This document shows positions 1 to 8,240 of a stretch of DNA of 57,183 nucleotides, piece by piece (position 1 is the first letter of the stretch; every line of letters starts with the position of its first letter). A program made the translations under genes and the position numbers. This DNA is from Candidatus Schekmanbacteria bacterium RIFCSPLOWO2_02_FULL_38_14 (GTDB lineage Bacteria > Schekmanbacteria > GWA2-38-11): assembly GCA_001790855.1 (NCBI GenBank), contig MGDH01000025.1:1-57183 (forward strand), read 5' to 3'. The notes beneath the pieces are model-generated. The model searched no databases, had not been told where the DNA came from, and saw nothing but the letters and a program-made list of their open reading frames with translations.

Positions 1-2350
1 TACCATTAAAGTCAGTATAGTTAACAGTATCTGTAGTTTCGCCTGGATCTATAGTACCATTCACAGCACTGTCTTTTATCCCATCTTTATCAGTATCCTT
101 GAACCAGTATGGATGGGCACTTGCATCATAGGTAATACCAAAACGGCCAATATCATTTGTATATTTCTTAATCTCTGCAAGAAGTTTTTCTTCCAGAGTT
201 TCTATTTCTCCTATAAGACCTTCCTCTGTATCACCATCGCCATCATAATCTGGAGTAAGAATTGGCCTTATATCCTCAAAATCGCTAATGCCTGTGTGGC
301 ATTTTGAGCAATCACTGAGTTCAGGTTCAAATTTATGGTCATCCTCGCCTCTCATGTGACATTTCACACAGGTATTAAGATTTCCTTCGTGGTTAGCAAA
401 CTTGTTTGCAAGACCAGCATACTTTTTGCCTGAATACTCATATCCGCCCTGTACATCAGTGCCAAACAGAATTGCTGCAACCGGGAGATAGTGGATATTC
501 GAGAAACTGCTGATATGACCATCTTCACCTTTACTTGTTATGGAAGTATCCACATCCTTTTTAGATGCCCGTCCTCCATGGCATACCATGCAGAGGTTGC
601 TGTCATCGCCAAGGTCAGCAGTTAACCCTGACGGGAATGTAACACTGCTGAGTGTCCTTCTTTCAAATGCGCTGTTTGTATGGCAGGCATTGCAGTAAAG
701 AACCTCATTCTGAGACCCTGTTAGATGAGAGAAGTCGTTGTTGGCTGCGTTATATGTAGCAGGGTCAGCAACATAGTTGGCAAAACCAGTAGCAGTGTGG
801 CACTTCTGGCATGACTGACGATTCGTTGCCTTCCAGTCATAATGGCTCCATGCCTCACCGCCTTTATCACCATGCGGAGATTCTACCCATTGTTCGTTGA
901 TTGTAAGGTTGCCACTGTGTTGATTATGACAGTTTAAACACGCAGTTTCACTATCCTTATCTATATTATAGCCCTCAAGAGCAGTTGTAGATGGATCGTC
1001 GAAATGGGTATCAGTTATCACCCTTACATCACTACCATAAGTGGTGTTTGCTGTTGAATCATGATATGCAGTAATCTTGGCATCACTTGAATCAAGCAGT
1101 TGATGGCAGTTAGTACAGGTGTTGAACTGGGATGATCTTGCCTTTGCTGTTTCTGTGGCAGCAGTTGCTGGCTCTAACAATTCTTCCGTGTTATGGGCAT
1201 CATGGCATGTCCTGCACTGGACAGCACTAAAATCAGTAAGATTTGCTGCTCCATCAAGTGCGGTAACAAGAGCAGTATAGTCTCCATCTGTATCCTTATA
1301 CTGTCTTGCACCCTCATCTGTATGGCACTTGGCACACAATGCCTTTACCTCTTTTTTCTCAGCACTTGCATAGACATCATCCTCTAAGGATTTTGCATGT
1401 GGAGAAGCTAAATAGGCTTCATAAACACCAGGATCACCTGCTCCACCTGCACCAGCAGGATGATATGTAAGATGACCTTCAGGAAAGTTTTTGTTATGGC
1501 ACTGTCCGCATTGTGAAGCTGAAGGGTCTTTATAAGGTATTTCTACGGAACCAGGAGACCCTTTGTGCAGGCTTCCAGCACCATGGCACATCTCACATCC
1601 AATTACAGGCCTTGCTACCTGCGTAGAATTTGCGGAATCAATCTCACCCGAAGAATTGACAAGCGAAAGTCCTGCAACCTTTTCATTGTCAGTGGAAAAT
1701 GGTCCATGACAGGCAAGGCAGTAATCTGCGGTTTTACCGGCAAACTCTTCAGCCTGAAGCTCTTCCTCAATTTTCGCTTCATCAGGAAACCCTATGAACT
1801 TTGTGTAATCAGTCGGATATGTAAAGCTTGCAGGCGTAAGGAAATCACTGTAGCCATTGTTTTTAAAGCTGGTATCAAAGTAGTTGAAATTTCCATGCGG
1901 TCCTTTAAGCCAATTCACATATACTTCCGGAGTGCTTGATTTATGACATGTAACACAGTTATCCATACCTATCTTTTCAAGGACTGGAACTTCAGTTGCA
2001 GTAAAGGTAGCAGTTAATATTTTTTTTCTCTTAAAAATAATCTCCTTTGTCTCAGGGGCAAAGGTATAGCCTTCTTTTGTTGGTGTTACAGTGTAAGTCC
2101 CTTTAGCAAGCTTCAGGAATTTAACAATACCACTCACAGGAGTAGTTTTTGTCAGAGGTGTTGACAACTTACTACCACTCAATTCAACTGCAACACCTTC
2201 CTTTATATCCCCTTGGATTTTGACTACAAGCGTATATTTTATCTGGGCATTAGCTTCTTCTGCGGAAAAAAACACTGCAGAAAGAACGAAAAGAAGGGCT
2301 ACGAAAAAAGAAACCTCTTTTCTTTTTAATATTGAAATAACTTTTTCCAT
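1..2350 (-). CDS. Periplasmic multiheme cytochrome c (3' end outside window)
   Basis: The reading frame runs leftward from ATG 2350-2348 and is still open at base 1, so the C-terminus is missing. It starts with a signal peptide (basic MEKVISILKRK, then a hydrophobic stretch, cleavage probably near ANAQ). A small beta domain of about 90 residues follows (IKYTLVVKIQGDI..., carboxypeptidase-regulatory/SdrD-B-like). After that I count 13 CXXCH heme motifs in the visible part: CVTCH, CLACH, CEMCH, CGQCH, CAKCH, CRTCH, CTNCH, CLNCH, CQKCH, CNACH, CMVCH, CVKCH, CSKCH. Proteins of this kind carry electrons in the periplasm or across the outer membrane; the exact partner is not visible. AAGGAGGT at 2361-2368 is a perfect Shine-Dalgarno and fixes the start. 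A sigma-54-like promoter lies upstream. The gene stands alone here. Substrate and family within the multiheme cytochromes are unresolved. Confidence 0.93.
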   Translation of the reverse strand, partial: MEKVISILKRKEVSFFVALLFVLSAVFFSAEEANAQIKYTLVVKIQGDIKEGVAVELSGSKLSTPLTKTTPVSGIVKFLKLAKGTYTVTPTKEGYTFAPETKEIIFKRKKILTATFTATEVPVLEKIGMDNCVTCHKSSTPEVYVNWLKGPHGNFNYFDTSFKNNGYSDFLTPASFTYPTDYTKFIGFPDEAKIEEELQAEEFAGKTADYCLACHGPFSTDNEKVAGLSLVNSSGEIDSANSTQVARPVIGCEMCHGAGSLHKGSPGSVEIPYKDPSASQCGQCHNKNFPEGHLTYHPAGAGGAGDPGVYEAYLASPHAKSLEDDVYASAEKKEVKALCAKCHTDEGARQYKDTDGDYTALVTALDGAANLTDFSAVQCRTCHDAHNTEELLEPATAATETAKARSSQFNTCTNCHQLLDSSDAKITAYHDSTANTTYGSDVRVITDTHFDDPSTTALEGYNIDKDSETACLNCHNQHSGNLTINEQWVESPHGDKGGEAWSHYDWKATNRQSCQKCHTATGFANYVADPATYNAANNDFSHLTGSQNEVLYCNACHTNSAFERRTLSSVTFPSGLTADLGDDSNLCMVCHGGRASKKDVDTSITSKGEDGHISSFSNIHYLPVAAILFGTDVQGGYEYSGKKYAGLANKFANHEGNLNTCVKCHMRGEDDHKFEPELSDCSKCHTGISDFEDIRPILTPDYDGDGDTEEGLIGEIETLEEKLLAEIKKYTNDIGRFGITYDASAHPYWFKDTDKDGIKDSAVNGTIDPGETTDTVNYTDFNG

Positions 2351-2378
2351 TTAATTTTCTACCTCCTTATTATTTAAT

Positions 2379-2429
2379 CTAAATTTTAAATATTGAAACG
2401 ACCTTTTCTATCTATTTTTTCACCTCCTT
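2379..2429 (-). pseudogene. Vestigial duplicate of the cytochrome gene's 5' end
   Basis: Directly upstream of the cytochrome start lies a second AAGGAGGT (2422-2429) followed, at the same distance, by ATA GAA AAG GTC GTT TCA ATA TTT AAA ATT TAG. This reads I-E-K-V-V-S-I-F-K-I-stop and matches the real start M-E-K-V-I-S-I-L-K in sequence and spacing. The start ATG has become ATA and the frame closes after ten codons. It looks like the remnant of a tandem paralogue left by recombination. Confidence 0.7.
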
Positions 2430-2484
2430 AATCCAATAAATTTAAAAAAGCCAAACTCACTTTTTTCATTCACTTTTATGAATA

Positions 2485-2500
2485 TGCAAATTTTATGCCA
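2485..2500 (-). promoter_or_regulatory. Sigma-54-type promoter for the multiheme cytochrome
   Basis: On the minus strand the site reads TGGCATAAAATTTGCA: GG and GC separated by exactly 10 bases, with TGGCA and TTGCA blocks as in the sigma-54 consensus. It predicts transcription from about 2474, giving a leader of about 120 nt that includes the vestigial duplicate. A bound activator site was not identified. Confidence 0.7.
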
Positions 2501-2899
2501 AAAAAAGAAGTTTTTACTCAACTTGCTATAACTAATTGATTTTAAATTAATTCTATATCATTTTTATTATTTTTTTATCAGACATAGAAATCAACTTTTG
2601 TCATTTTTGGAAATTATTTATGCCATACTGTCAGCAATGACAATATTCAGAAGAGAAGGGGGACGTTGTTGAAACCTTGCACTTTACTGACAAATAAAGC
2701 TTACAGGGGAAAATGGGAATTGTTAAAAAATATCGCTTAGTAAAGGGAAGAAAAGGAAACGGAAGTTTTTAAAATTCATAATAATGTCTTCCAAAGGACT
2801 AAATAAGTTAGGATAAAAAAATTTTTTGATACTCTTTCAGAAAGCTATTTATCCCCACATCAATTAGTATTCCATTAAGTTTCTTCTTTGATTTCTACC
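2501..2899. other. Intergenic region, no gene seen
   Basis: About 400 AT-rich bases between the divergent cytochrome and abrB-type promoters. I see no ORF with coding character, no tRNA and no riboswitch that I recognise. The only notable string is GGGACGTTGTTGAA (2660-2673), which recurs elsewhere in the window probably by chance. Confidence 0.5.
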
Positions 2900-2927
2900 T
2901 TGACATGCAGCCATAAAATGATATATT
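2900..2927 (+). promoter_or_regulatory. Sigma-70-type promoter for the AbrB-type antitoxin
   Basis: TTGACA (2900-2905) and TATATT (2922-2927) are separated by 16 bases and lie 33 bases upstream of the start codon. Confidence 0.65.
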
Positions 2928-2959
2928 CTTACTGTAAGATTGTAAGGAGGCAAGGAAAT

Positions 2960-3214
2960 ATGCTTGCAAAGAAAACATCAAAAAATCAAATTACACTGCC
3001 AAAAGAAATTGCTAAAACATTTCCTGATACTAAATACTTTGATGTATCAGTAAAGGATAAAAAGATAATTCTAATACCAGTCAAAATAATCCCTGCGTAT
3101 ATGACACTTGAAGGCATCAGAGAGAAAATAGAAAAACTTGGTATTGCTGAAGAAGACGTAACCAGGGCAGTGGAATGGGCAAGAAAAAAAAACGCTAAAA
3201 AGGATAGTTCTTGA
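2960..3214 (+). CDS. AbrB/SpoVT-type antitoxin (VapB-like)
   Basis: A protein of 84 residues. The N-terminus MLAKKTSKNQITLPKEI is the typical swapped-hairpin AbrB DNA-binding fold of VapB/MazE-type antitoxins; the C-terminal half (MTLEGIREKIEKLGIAEEDVTRAVEWARKK) is the toxin-binding tail. I chose the ATG at 2960 over the upstream in-frame ATG at 2888 because TAAGGAGG lies just before it and because 2888 precedes the promoter -10 box. In the family the antitoxin represses its own operon and neutralises a PIN-domain RNase. Here the toxin that should follow is only a relic overlapping the antitoxin's 3' end, so the antitoxin is an orphan. Confidence 0.85.
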   Translation: MLAKKTSKNQITLPKEIAKTFPDTKYFDVSVKDKKIILIPVKIIPAYMTLEGIREKIEKLGIAEEDVTRAVEWARKKNAKKDSS

Positions 3215-3303
3215 TACCAATATACTAATATCCGCACTGCTTTTTAGAAAAATTCAAATCTGTAAGAATTGTTAAGGCTTCAGATTTTTTAAGAGATTTC
3301 TGA
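3192..3303 (+). pseudogene. Relic of a PIN-domain toxin with a large internal deletion
   Basis: Overlapping the antitoxin's end in another frame is TLKRIVLDTNILISALLFR, the diagnostic first strand and first acidic residue of a PIN toxin (IVLDTNILISA). The frame closes at 3273-3275. In the next frame, from 3250, follows KFKSVRIVKASDFLRDF and TGA at 3301-3303, which resembles the last strand and C-terminus of the same family. About 100 central codons with the remaining catalytic acids are absent, the two ends are out of frame, and no start codon is left. The gene cannot make an active toxin. Confidence 0.75.
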
Positions 3304-3317
3304 AAAGTCTTTCTTTG

Positions 3318-4625
3318 TTACTCAAACTTCTTCAGTATTATCTCTGCCAAATCCGTGATATTGAGGTCGTCTTTGGGTTTTTCACGTGACCAGAAAAAAG
3401 CATCATCCCATGTGTGCATTCCTGCAAGTTTTGTTTTCCCGAAAACTTCTTTCTTTGCAACTGAACCCTTGAGGTCAAAACCCGGTTTTGATAGGACAAC
3501 AAGGTCAGGTCCCTGTCCAACAAAAGGTCCGGAATAAACCTCGTCCCTTAAAAAAACCTTCTCGATAATTTTTTCTCCCTCAAACTTAAGTCCTTCAAGC
3601 CTTGCTTTTATCTCATTTTTCAAACCCTCTGCTTCTGCCTTATCAACAGAACCCTTAGGATATTTGCCTTTTATATTGATATAGATTCTGCTCGGGTCAA
3701 GGACAAAGGCTTTTGTTTTTTCTGAAATCTGTTCAACTGATTCCGGATTAGGGGAGGTAAATTCAAGGTATCCCTGCTCCTCAAGCCACCTGTTGAGATA
3801 GACCTCTTTTTTAATCAGTGTGAAACCATGGTCTGAGAGCATAAAGAACTCGCCCTGCGACGGGTCTCCTCCGGTTTCTTTTTCAAAACGGTCGTAAACT
3901 TTCTTTATAAATGAGTCTATCTTCCTGTAGTAATCAATGAACTGATGATGATAAGGATGCCCTTCGTCAAGCAAAGAATCCCACAGGAAGTGGTGGAGCC
4001 TGTCAGTTCCTGTTATCACAACCTGAAAATAATCCCATTCCTCCTTTTCCCAGAAAAACTCAACAGCCTTTTCCCTTGCTCTTGTGGTTCTGTCAAGCTC
4101 CCTGAAAAGGAAATGGTGGTCTTCCCTTGCCCTTTGAGTGTCTATGTCAATCTGATATCCAATGCCCTTTAATTTTTCTACATATGATACAGGAGTGACT
4201 GCCTTAGCCATGTCAATTGCTACAAAGCCTGAAACAAGAACACCATTGATTGCTTTTGCAGGATATGTTGATGGCTGGTTTATCACAATGCACTTTTTGC
4301 CTTTTTCTCCCAGCTTATCCCAGAAGGTTGGCGCCCTTAAGTCCTTAAAGGAAGGAAAGGTCATCTTATAGGAGTTTTCCTTGAGGTCAACAAATCCAAA
4401 AATCCCGTGTGTTCCCGGATTAGCGCCAGTCATGAAACTTGACCAGCTCACAGAAGAAATCTCAGGCAGGGTTACTTTCATCTTGCTAAGACTGCCTTTA
4501 GCTGCAATATCTGCAAAAGCAGGCATTGTTCCATCTCTGACAAAACGCCTGAGAAGCGAGTATGGAACTCCGTCAATTCCTACAACACAGACGCGCTTTT
4601 TTTTCTTTCGCTTGAAAAATGCCAT
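3318..4625 (-). CDS. AlkP-superfamily phosphodiesterase/pyrophosphatase-like hydrolase
   Basis: 435 residues. The metal-binding aspartate is in VVGIDG (D18), the usual nucleophile position is in LPEISSVSWSSFMTG (S57 aligns with the Thr of related enzymes), followed by NPGTHGIFGF, and SDHGF supplies the second metal set. This is the architecture of type I phosphodiesterase/nucleotide pyrophosphatase proteins, which hydrolyse phosphodiesters or, in relatives, sulfate esters; the substrate cannot be read. Ser in place of Thr at the nucleophile position is worth noting. The N-terminus FFKRKKKKR is basic without a signal peptide, so it is likely cytoplasmic. It is the last gene of the sulfate-activation group, separated from cysC by a 200-bp repeat element, and has only a weak Shine-Dalgarno. 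Confidence 0.85.
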   Translation of the reverse strand: MAFFKRKKKKRVCVVGIDGVPYSLLRRFVRDGTMPAFADIAAKGSLSKMKVTLPEISSVSWSSFMTGANPGTHGIFGFVDLKENSYKMTFPSFKDLRAPTFWDKLGEKGKKCIVINQPSTYPAKAINGVLVSGFVAIDMAKAVTPVSYVEKLKGIGYQIDIDTQRAREDHHFLFRELDRTTRAREKAVEFFWEKEEWDYFQVVITGTDRLHHFLWDSLLDEGHPYHHQFIDYYRKIDSFIKKVYDRFEKETGGDPSQGEFFMLSDHGFTLIKKEVYLNRWLEEQGYLEFTSPNPESVEQISEKTKAFVLDPSRIYINIKGKYPKGSVDKAEAEGLKNEIKARLEGLKFEGEKIIEKVFLRDEVYSGPFVGQGPDLVVLSKPGFDLKGSVAKKEVFGKTKLAGMHTWDDAFFWSREKPKDDLNITDLAEIILKKFE

Positions 4626-4632
4626 TTTTATT

Positions 4633-4833
4633 TAAATCCAAATTTCAAATGAATGAATTTCAAGAAATAATTATTTTTTAAAAATGTAGAAACAGGTCTT
4701 TAGACCTGTTAACAACAGACCTGAAGGTCTGTTTCTACAAAAAGATGACATATATAATTTCTTGTTTCAGCTCTTCAGAACTTCTACTCTTAAAACAGCT
4801 TTGAACTTTGAACTTTGTCATTTGACATTTTAT
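4633..4833. repeat. Composite intergenic palindrome (one element nested in another)
   Basis: The core 4685-4739 is a palindrome with outer arms TGTAGAAACAG / CTGTTTCTACA and two inner hairpins (AGGTCT-TT-AGACCT and CAGACCT-GA-AGGTCTG). It is flanked by AATTTCAAATGAATGAATTTC-like sequence on the left and TTTGAACTTTGTCATTTGAC on the right, which are the arms of a different repeat family also found at 27281-27404 and 33417-33526. The core therefore seems inserted in the other element. It could act as a weak terminator between cysC and the AlkP gene. Confidence 0.7.
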
Positions 4834-4834
4834 A

Positions 4835-5434
4835 TTATATATAACCAAGGTCTTTCAGCCTTGCCTTTATCTTTTCTTCCTCATCTGTGCTATATTCGCT
4901 CTCTCCTGAATTTGGAATATAATTCATCAGTTCAAGGGTTCTTAATATCTTTGCAACGCTTTCATCTTCTTTTTCCTTATCTGTCTCAATAAGTATTTCA
5001 GGATTAAGCGGCTCTTCGTACGGGTCCGAAACCCCTGTAAAATTCGCAAGCTCGCCTTTCAATGCTTTTTTATATAGACCCTTTACATCTCTTTCTGCCA
5101 GAACAGGTATTGGACATTTGCAATAAACCTCAACAAACCTCCCTATGAGCTTCCTGTTGTAATCCCTTATATCTCTGTAAGGAGAGATAGCTGCTGATAT
5201 TGCCACTACATCGTTGCGTGTAAGAAGATGGCAGACAAAGCCTATGCGTTTTATGTTTGTATCCCTGTCCTCTTTTGAAAATCCCAATCCCTTGCTAAGG
5301 TTAGTCCTCACCACATCACCGTCAAGAATCTCAACCCTCATACCTCTTTCAAGAAGAATCTCTTCAACCCTCGTTGAAAGGGTTGATTTGCCTGAACCTG
5401 ATAAGCCTGTGAACCATAAAGTAAAACCTTTCAT
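4835..5434 (-). CDS. cysC: Adenylylsulfate (APS) kinase
   Basis: 199 residues. It phosphorylates APS with ATP to give PAPS, the sulfuryl donor. The P-loop GLSGSGKST is at residues 10-18, LDGDVVR at about 38-44, the lid region [12 protein letters not shown] follows, then SPYRDIRD and the [14 protein letters not shown] substrate loop; all are standard for CysC. Strong Shine-Dalgarno AAAGGAGG. The C-terminus goes beyond a minimal APS kinase and ends [15 protein letters not shown], a tail nearly identical to that of the small RHH protein at 8241-8456 in the same operon. It lies between two AlkP-type genes and downstream of sat, so sulfate is activated through to PAPS here; no sulfotransferase or PAPS reductase is in the window. 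Confidence 0.95.
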   Translation of the reverse strand: MKGFTLWFTGLSGSGKSTLSTRVEEILLERGMRVEILDGDVVRTNLSKGLGFSKEDRDTNIKRIGFVCHLLTRNDVVAISAAISPYRDIRDYNRKLIGRFVEVYCKCPIPVLAERDVKGLYKKALKGELANFTGVSDPYEEPLNPEILIETDKEKEDESVAKILRTLELMNYIPNSGESEYSTDEEEKIKARLKDLGYI

Positions 5435-5445
5435 TAATTCATTCC

Positions 5446-5608
5446 TCCTTTAAAATTAACTAATAACCAATAAAATTAACCAATAACTAATAACATATGA
5501 TTAATGACTAATAACTTCTTCTTCATTTTCTCTCGTAATTATCCACTTGCTGCAACAATCCCTCATAAGTTATATGTTATATATTATTAGTCATATGTTA
5601 TATGTTAG
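5446..5608. repeat. Imperfect inverted repeat of TAACTAATAAC/GTTATATGTTA units
   Basis: The left half repeats AATAACTAATAACATATG-like units, the right half GTTATATGTTATATATTATT-like units, with a non-repetitive centre at about 5515-5565. The halves can pair over much of their length. It fills the cysC-AlkP spacer and encodes nothing I can see. Confidence 0.55.
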
Positions 5609-6988
5609 TTAAATCATTGTCTTCCCAATCATTTCTTTGGGAACTGTTATTCCGAAAAACTGGAGTATTGAGGGAGCTATATCATAGATAGAGTAAACCT
5701 CCTTTATCTCCCTGAAATCTTTCTTTGGCAGATTCCAAATGATGATTCCTTCCTGGGCATGGTTGGCATCATCAGGACCTGTGTCATTTTCATAGCTGTA
5801 GATTGAACCCATTCCAACTGAACCTGCTGACCGCCAGTCCAGATTTCCAAGATATACTACGAGGTCAGGAGGAACATTGTTGCATTCTTTATATATATCC
5901 TCAGGCCTGTGTGCTATCGTATCTATGCGGTTTCCCTTCTCATCAGTCATCGCTTCAAGTTTTGCTTTTATCTCATTGCGGAATTTTTCATAATCCTCCT
6001 GAGGTATAATTCCTTCAGGTTCTCTTCCCTTTACATTGAAGAATATTCTCGAATAATAACCGCCTTCTCCCCACGCTTTTGTTCTGCTCCAGTCAATCAT
6101 GTTCATTTTTAATGAGGTCTGTTTTTTTGGTTCTTCCTTGAGAGCCAGATAACCGTTTTTTATAAGCCACTCATTGATACAGATTGCGCCATGCATTGTC
6201 TTTGCGCCGTGGTCTGAAACAATAAGGACAGATGTATCCTTATCTATAAGTTCAAGGGTTCTTCCAATTTCACTGTCAATTGCCTTGTAATAATCAAAAA
6301 TTGCATTCTCAAAAGGGTTGCCGGGTTGATAAAGTCTGTGTTTTTTATCAGAAAATCTCCAAAATCCATGATGAATTCTGTCTATTCCCATTTCAACAAC
6401 CATTGCAAAGTCATAGGAATCTTTCTTGTAGAGATGTCTGAATGCCTTGAAGCGGCGTTCTGTCATAATATATATAGACTCAAGGAGTTTTTCTTTCTCA
6501 TTGGTCCTGAAATCCTCAACATCAATTATGTAATTTCCGTCAGCGGCTTTATCCAGTTCATATTTCAAATCATCTGGATATGTATACTGCACATCTTTAT
6601 TGGGTGTTAAAAAACATCCCACTATGGCGCCGTTTAAAGGCTTTGGAGGATAAGTCTGCGGGACCCCAATAATCAAAGATTTTAACCTGTTTCTTGAGAG
6701 GTGGTTCCAGACAGTTTTTGCCTTTACATAGTTGGCATTTGCAAAATATAAATCTTCATATCCATAACTCTTTCTGTTTCTAAACCCGTAAAACCCGAGC
6801 ATTCCCGGGTCATAAGAAGTCATCATTGCTGTCCATGCGGGAACTGTAATTGGAGGAATTGTAGACCTGAGCTTTCCATAGATTCCTGATTCAGCAATTT
6901 TTTTGATATTTGGCAGAGAATCAAGCCACATATCAAAAAGAAGTTCGGGTGTGGCGCAATCAAGCCCAATCACTAAAAGTTTTTTCAT
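5609..6988 (-). CDS. AlkP-superfamily phosphodiesterase-like hydrolase
   Basis: 459 residues. Metal-ligand D10 is in VIGLDCATPELL, the nucleophile T48 in PPITVPAWTAMM, then DPGMLGFYGFRNR, GIDRIHHGFW and SDHGAKTMHG, giving the complete AlkP-type metal site. NHAQEGIIIW near the C-terminus carries a further metal histidine. These proteins hydrolyse phosphate or sulfate esters, and many of unknown substrate are annotated as type I phosphodiesterase/nucleotide pyrophosphatase. No signal peptide is seen. Shine-Dalgarno AGGAG nine bases before the ATG. It sits 26 bases after sat and before cysC; with the second homologue at 3318 it makes an alternating sat-AlkP-cysC-AlkP order, suggesting that these hydrolases act on a product or by-product (for example PAP or a sulfated compound). 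That is inference. Confidence 0.87.
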   Translation of the reverse strand: MKKLLVIGLDCATPELLFDMWLDSLPNIKKIAESGIYGKLRSTIPPITVPAWTAMMTSYDPGMLGFYGFRNRKSYGYEDLYFANANYVKAKTVWNHLSRNRLKSLIIGVPQTYPPKPLNGAIVGCFLTPNKDVQYTYPDDLKYELDKAADGNYIIDVEDFRTNEKEKLLESIYIMTERRFKAFRHLYKKDSYDFAMVVEMGIDRIHHGFWRFSDKKHRLYQPGNPFENAIFDYYKAIDSEIGRTLELIDKDTSVLIVSDHGAKTMHGAICINEWLIKNGYLALKEEPKKQTSLKMNMIDWSRTKAWGEGGYYSRIFFNVKGREPEGIIPQEDYEKFRNEIKAKLEAMTDEKGNRIDTIAHRPEDIYKECNNVPPDLVVYLGNLDWRSAGSVGMGSIYSYENDTGPDDANHAQEGIIIWNLPKKDFREIKEVYSIYDIAPSILQFFGITVPKEMIGKTMI

Positions 6989-7014
6989 CTATTCATCTCC
7001 TGTTTTATCCTCTG

Positions 7015-8163
7015 TTATTTCTTCATGCTGTCAATCAGAATCTTTGCAACTTCAGGTCTTGTAAACTCAGGAGGAGGTATCTCTCCTTTAGCAAGCATTT
7101 CCCTTACTTTTGTTCCGCTTAAAATCATGTGAGACTCTTTACCGTGCGGACAGGTCTTTGTTGATGCCATGTTGTTGCAGGTTTTGCAGAAAAAGCTGTG
7201 GTCGAAAAACATCGGTGTTATATCAATTTCAGCAGGATCAAATTCCCTGAATATATAATGCGCATCATAGGTCCCGTAATAATTGCCAACGCCTGCATGG
7301 TCTCTCCCCACTATGAAATGGGTGCATCCGTAATTTTTTCTGACAAGGGCATGGAAAATAGCTTCCCTTGGTCCTGCATATCTCATTGCAGCAGGAAAAA
7401 CTGAAATAGCAACCCGTGTTGAAGGATAATAGTTAGAAAGAAGAACCTCGTAGCATTTCATCCTTACATCAGCAGAAATATCATCTCCCTTTGTATCACC
7501 AACAAGGGGATGAATCAGGAGTCCGTCAACTATTTCAAGAGCACATTTCTGCAGGTATTCATGTGCCCTGTGAATAGGGTTTCTTGTCTGGAAAGCAGCT
7601 ACTCTCTCCCATCCCTTTGCCTTAAAAAGGACCCTCGTTTCCTTAGGGTCAAGGCGATGGTTTAAAAATTTTGTATGTTTTGGCCTGTGCAGAAGGGTTA
7701 TCATGCCACCAAGATAAACAGTGCCAATTGAATCTAAATACTGAACTCCGGGATGTGCCTTGTCATTTGTCAGCAACACCGCTTCAGCTTCATGTTCTTT
7801 ATCAACTTCATATTTCTCTTCAAGATGAAGAATTCCAAGAAGATTTTGGTCAGAATCGTACATTGCTATATCTGAACCCTCTTTGTAATCTTCTCCTTTT
7901 CCATTTTTGACTGAAAGATTTACTGGAATTGTCCACGGAAGGCCATTGCCAAGTCTTTTCAGGTCAAGTACGTTTATATAATCATTCTTTGTCATGAAGC
8001 CTTCAAGGGGGCTCATTGCACCGGTTGCAATCATCTCAAAGTCGCTTATTTCCCTGCTGTTCAAAACGATTTTTGGCATACCGGAAGCCTTGTCCTCAAG
8101 TATGTCATGTTCCTTTTCTTCAACAATTCTGTTTACCAGTCTTCCACCGTGGGGTTTAATCAT
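7015..8163 (-). CDS. sat: Sulfate adenylyltransferase (ATP sulfurylase)
   Basis: 382 residues, the length of dissimilatory/thermophile-type homo-oligomeric Sat. It makes APS and pyrophosphate from ATP and sulfate. The active-site motifs are present: QTRNPIHRAHEY (HxxH), GRDHAGVG, and an N-terminal GAMSPLEGFM. A zinc-site-like cluster CKTCN...CPH lies near the C-terminus, as in bacterial and archaeal Sat of sulfur metabolisers. The start is supported by GGAG eight bases upstream. The first large gene after the RHH regulator, it feeds APS to cysC in the same operon. Since APS reductase (aprAB) and the cysDN form are absent, the local context points to PAPS formation; energy metabolism cannot be ruled out. 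Confidence 0.95.
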   Translation of the reverse strand: MIKPHGGRLVNRIVEEKEHDILEDKASGMPKIVLNSREISDFEMIATGAMSPLEGFMTKNDYINVLDLKRLGNGLPWTIPVNLSVKNGKGEDYKEGSDIAMYDSDQNLLGILHLEEKYEVDKEHEAEAVLLTNDKAHPGVQYLDSIGTVYLGGMITLLHRPKHTKFLNHRLDPKETRVLFKAKGWERVAAFQTRNPIHRAHEYLQKCALEIVDGLLIHPLVGDTKGDDISADVRMKCYEVLLSNYYPSTRVAISVFPAAMRYAGPREAIFHALVRKNYGCTHFIVGRDHAGVGNYYGTYDAHYIFREFDPAEIDITPMFFDHSFFCKTCNNMASTKTCPHGKESHMILSGTKVREMLAKGEIPPPEFTRPEVAKILIDSMKK

Positions 8164-8240
8164 TTTTCATTCTCCAAGCTTTGAGTTTTAAGCTGTCAGC
8201 TGTCAGCCATCAGCTTTCAGTTATAAGTTATAAGTTGAAT

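Noticed and set aside
2660-2673. GGGACGTTGTTGAA string shared with about 37520 (minus) and 43279-43292 (minus)
   Set aside because: It is 13-15 bases long, one copy is the coding end of the NIL gene, and flanks do not align. Matches of this length are expected by chance in 57 kb.
4685-4739. Rho-independent terminator for cysC
   Set aside because: Strong palindrome but no T-run on the transcribed strand, and the double-hairpin form fits a dispersed repeat better.
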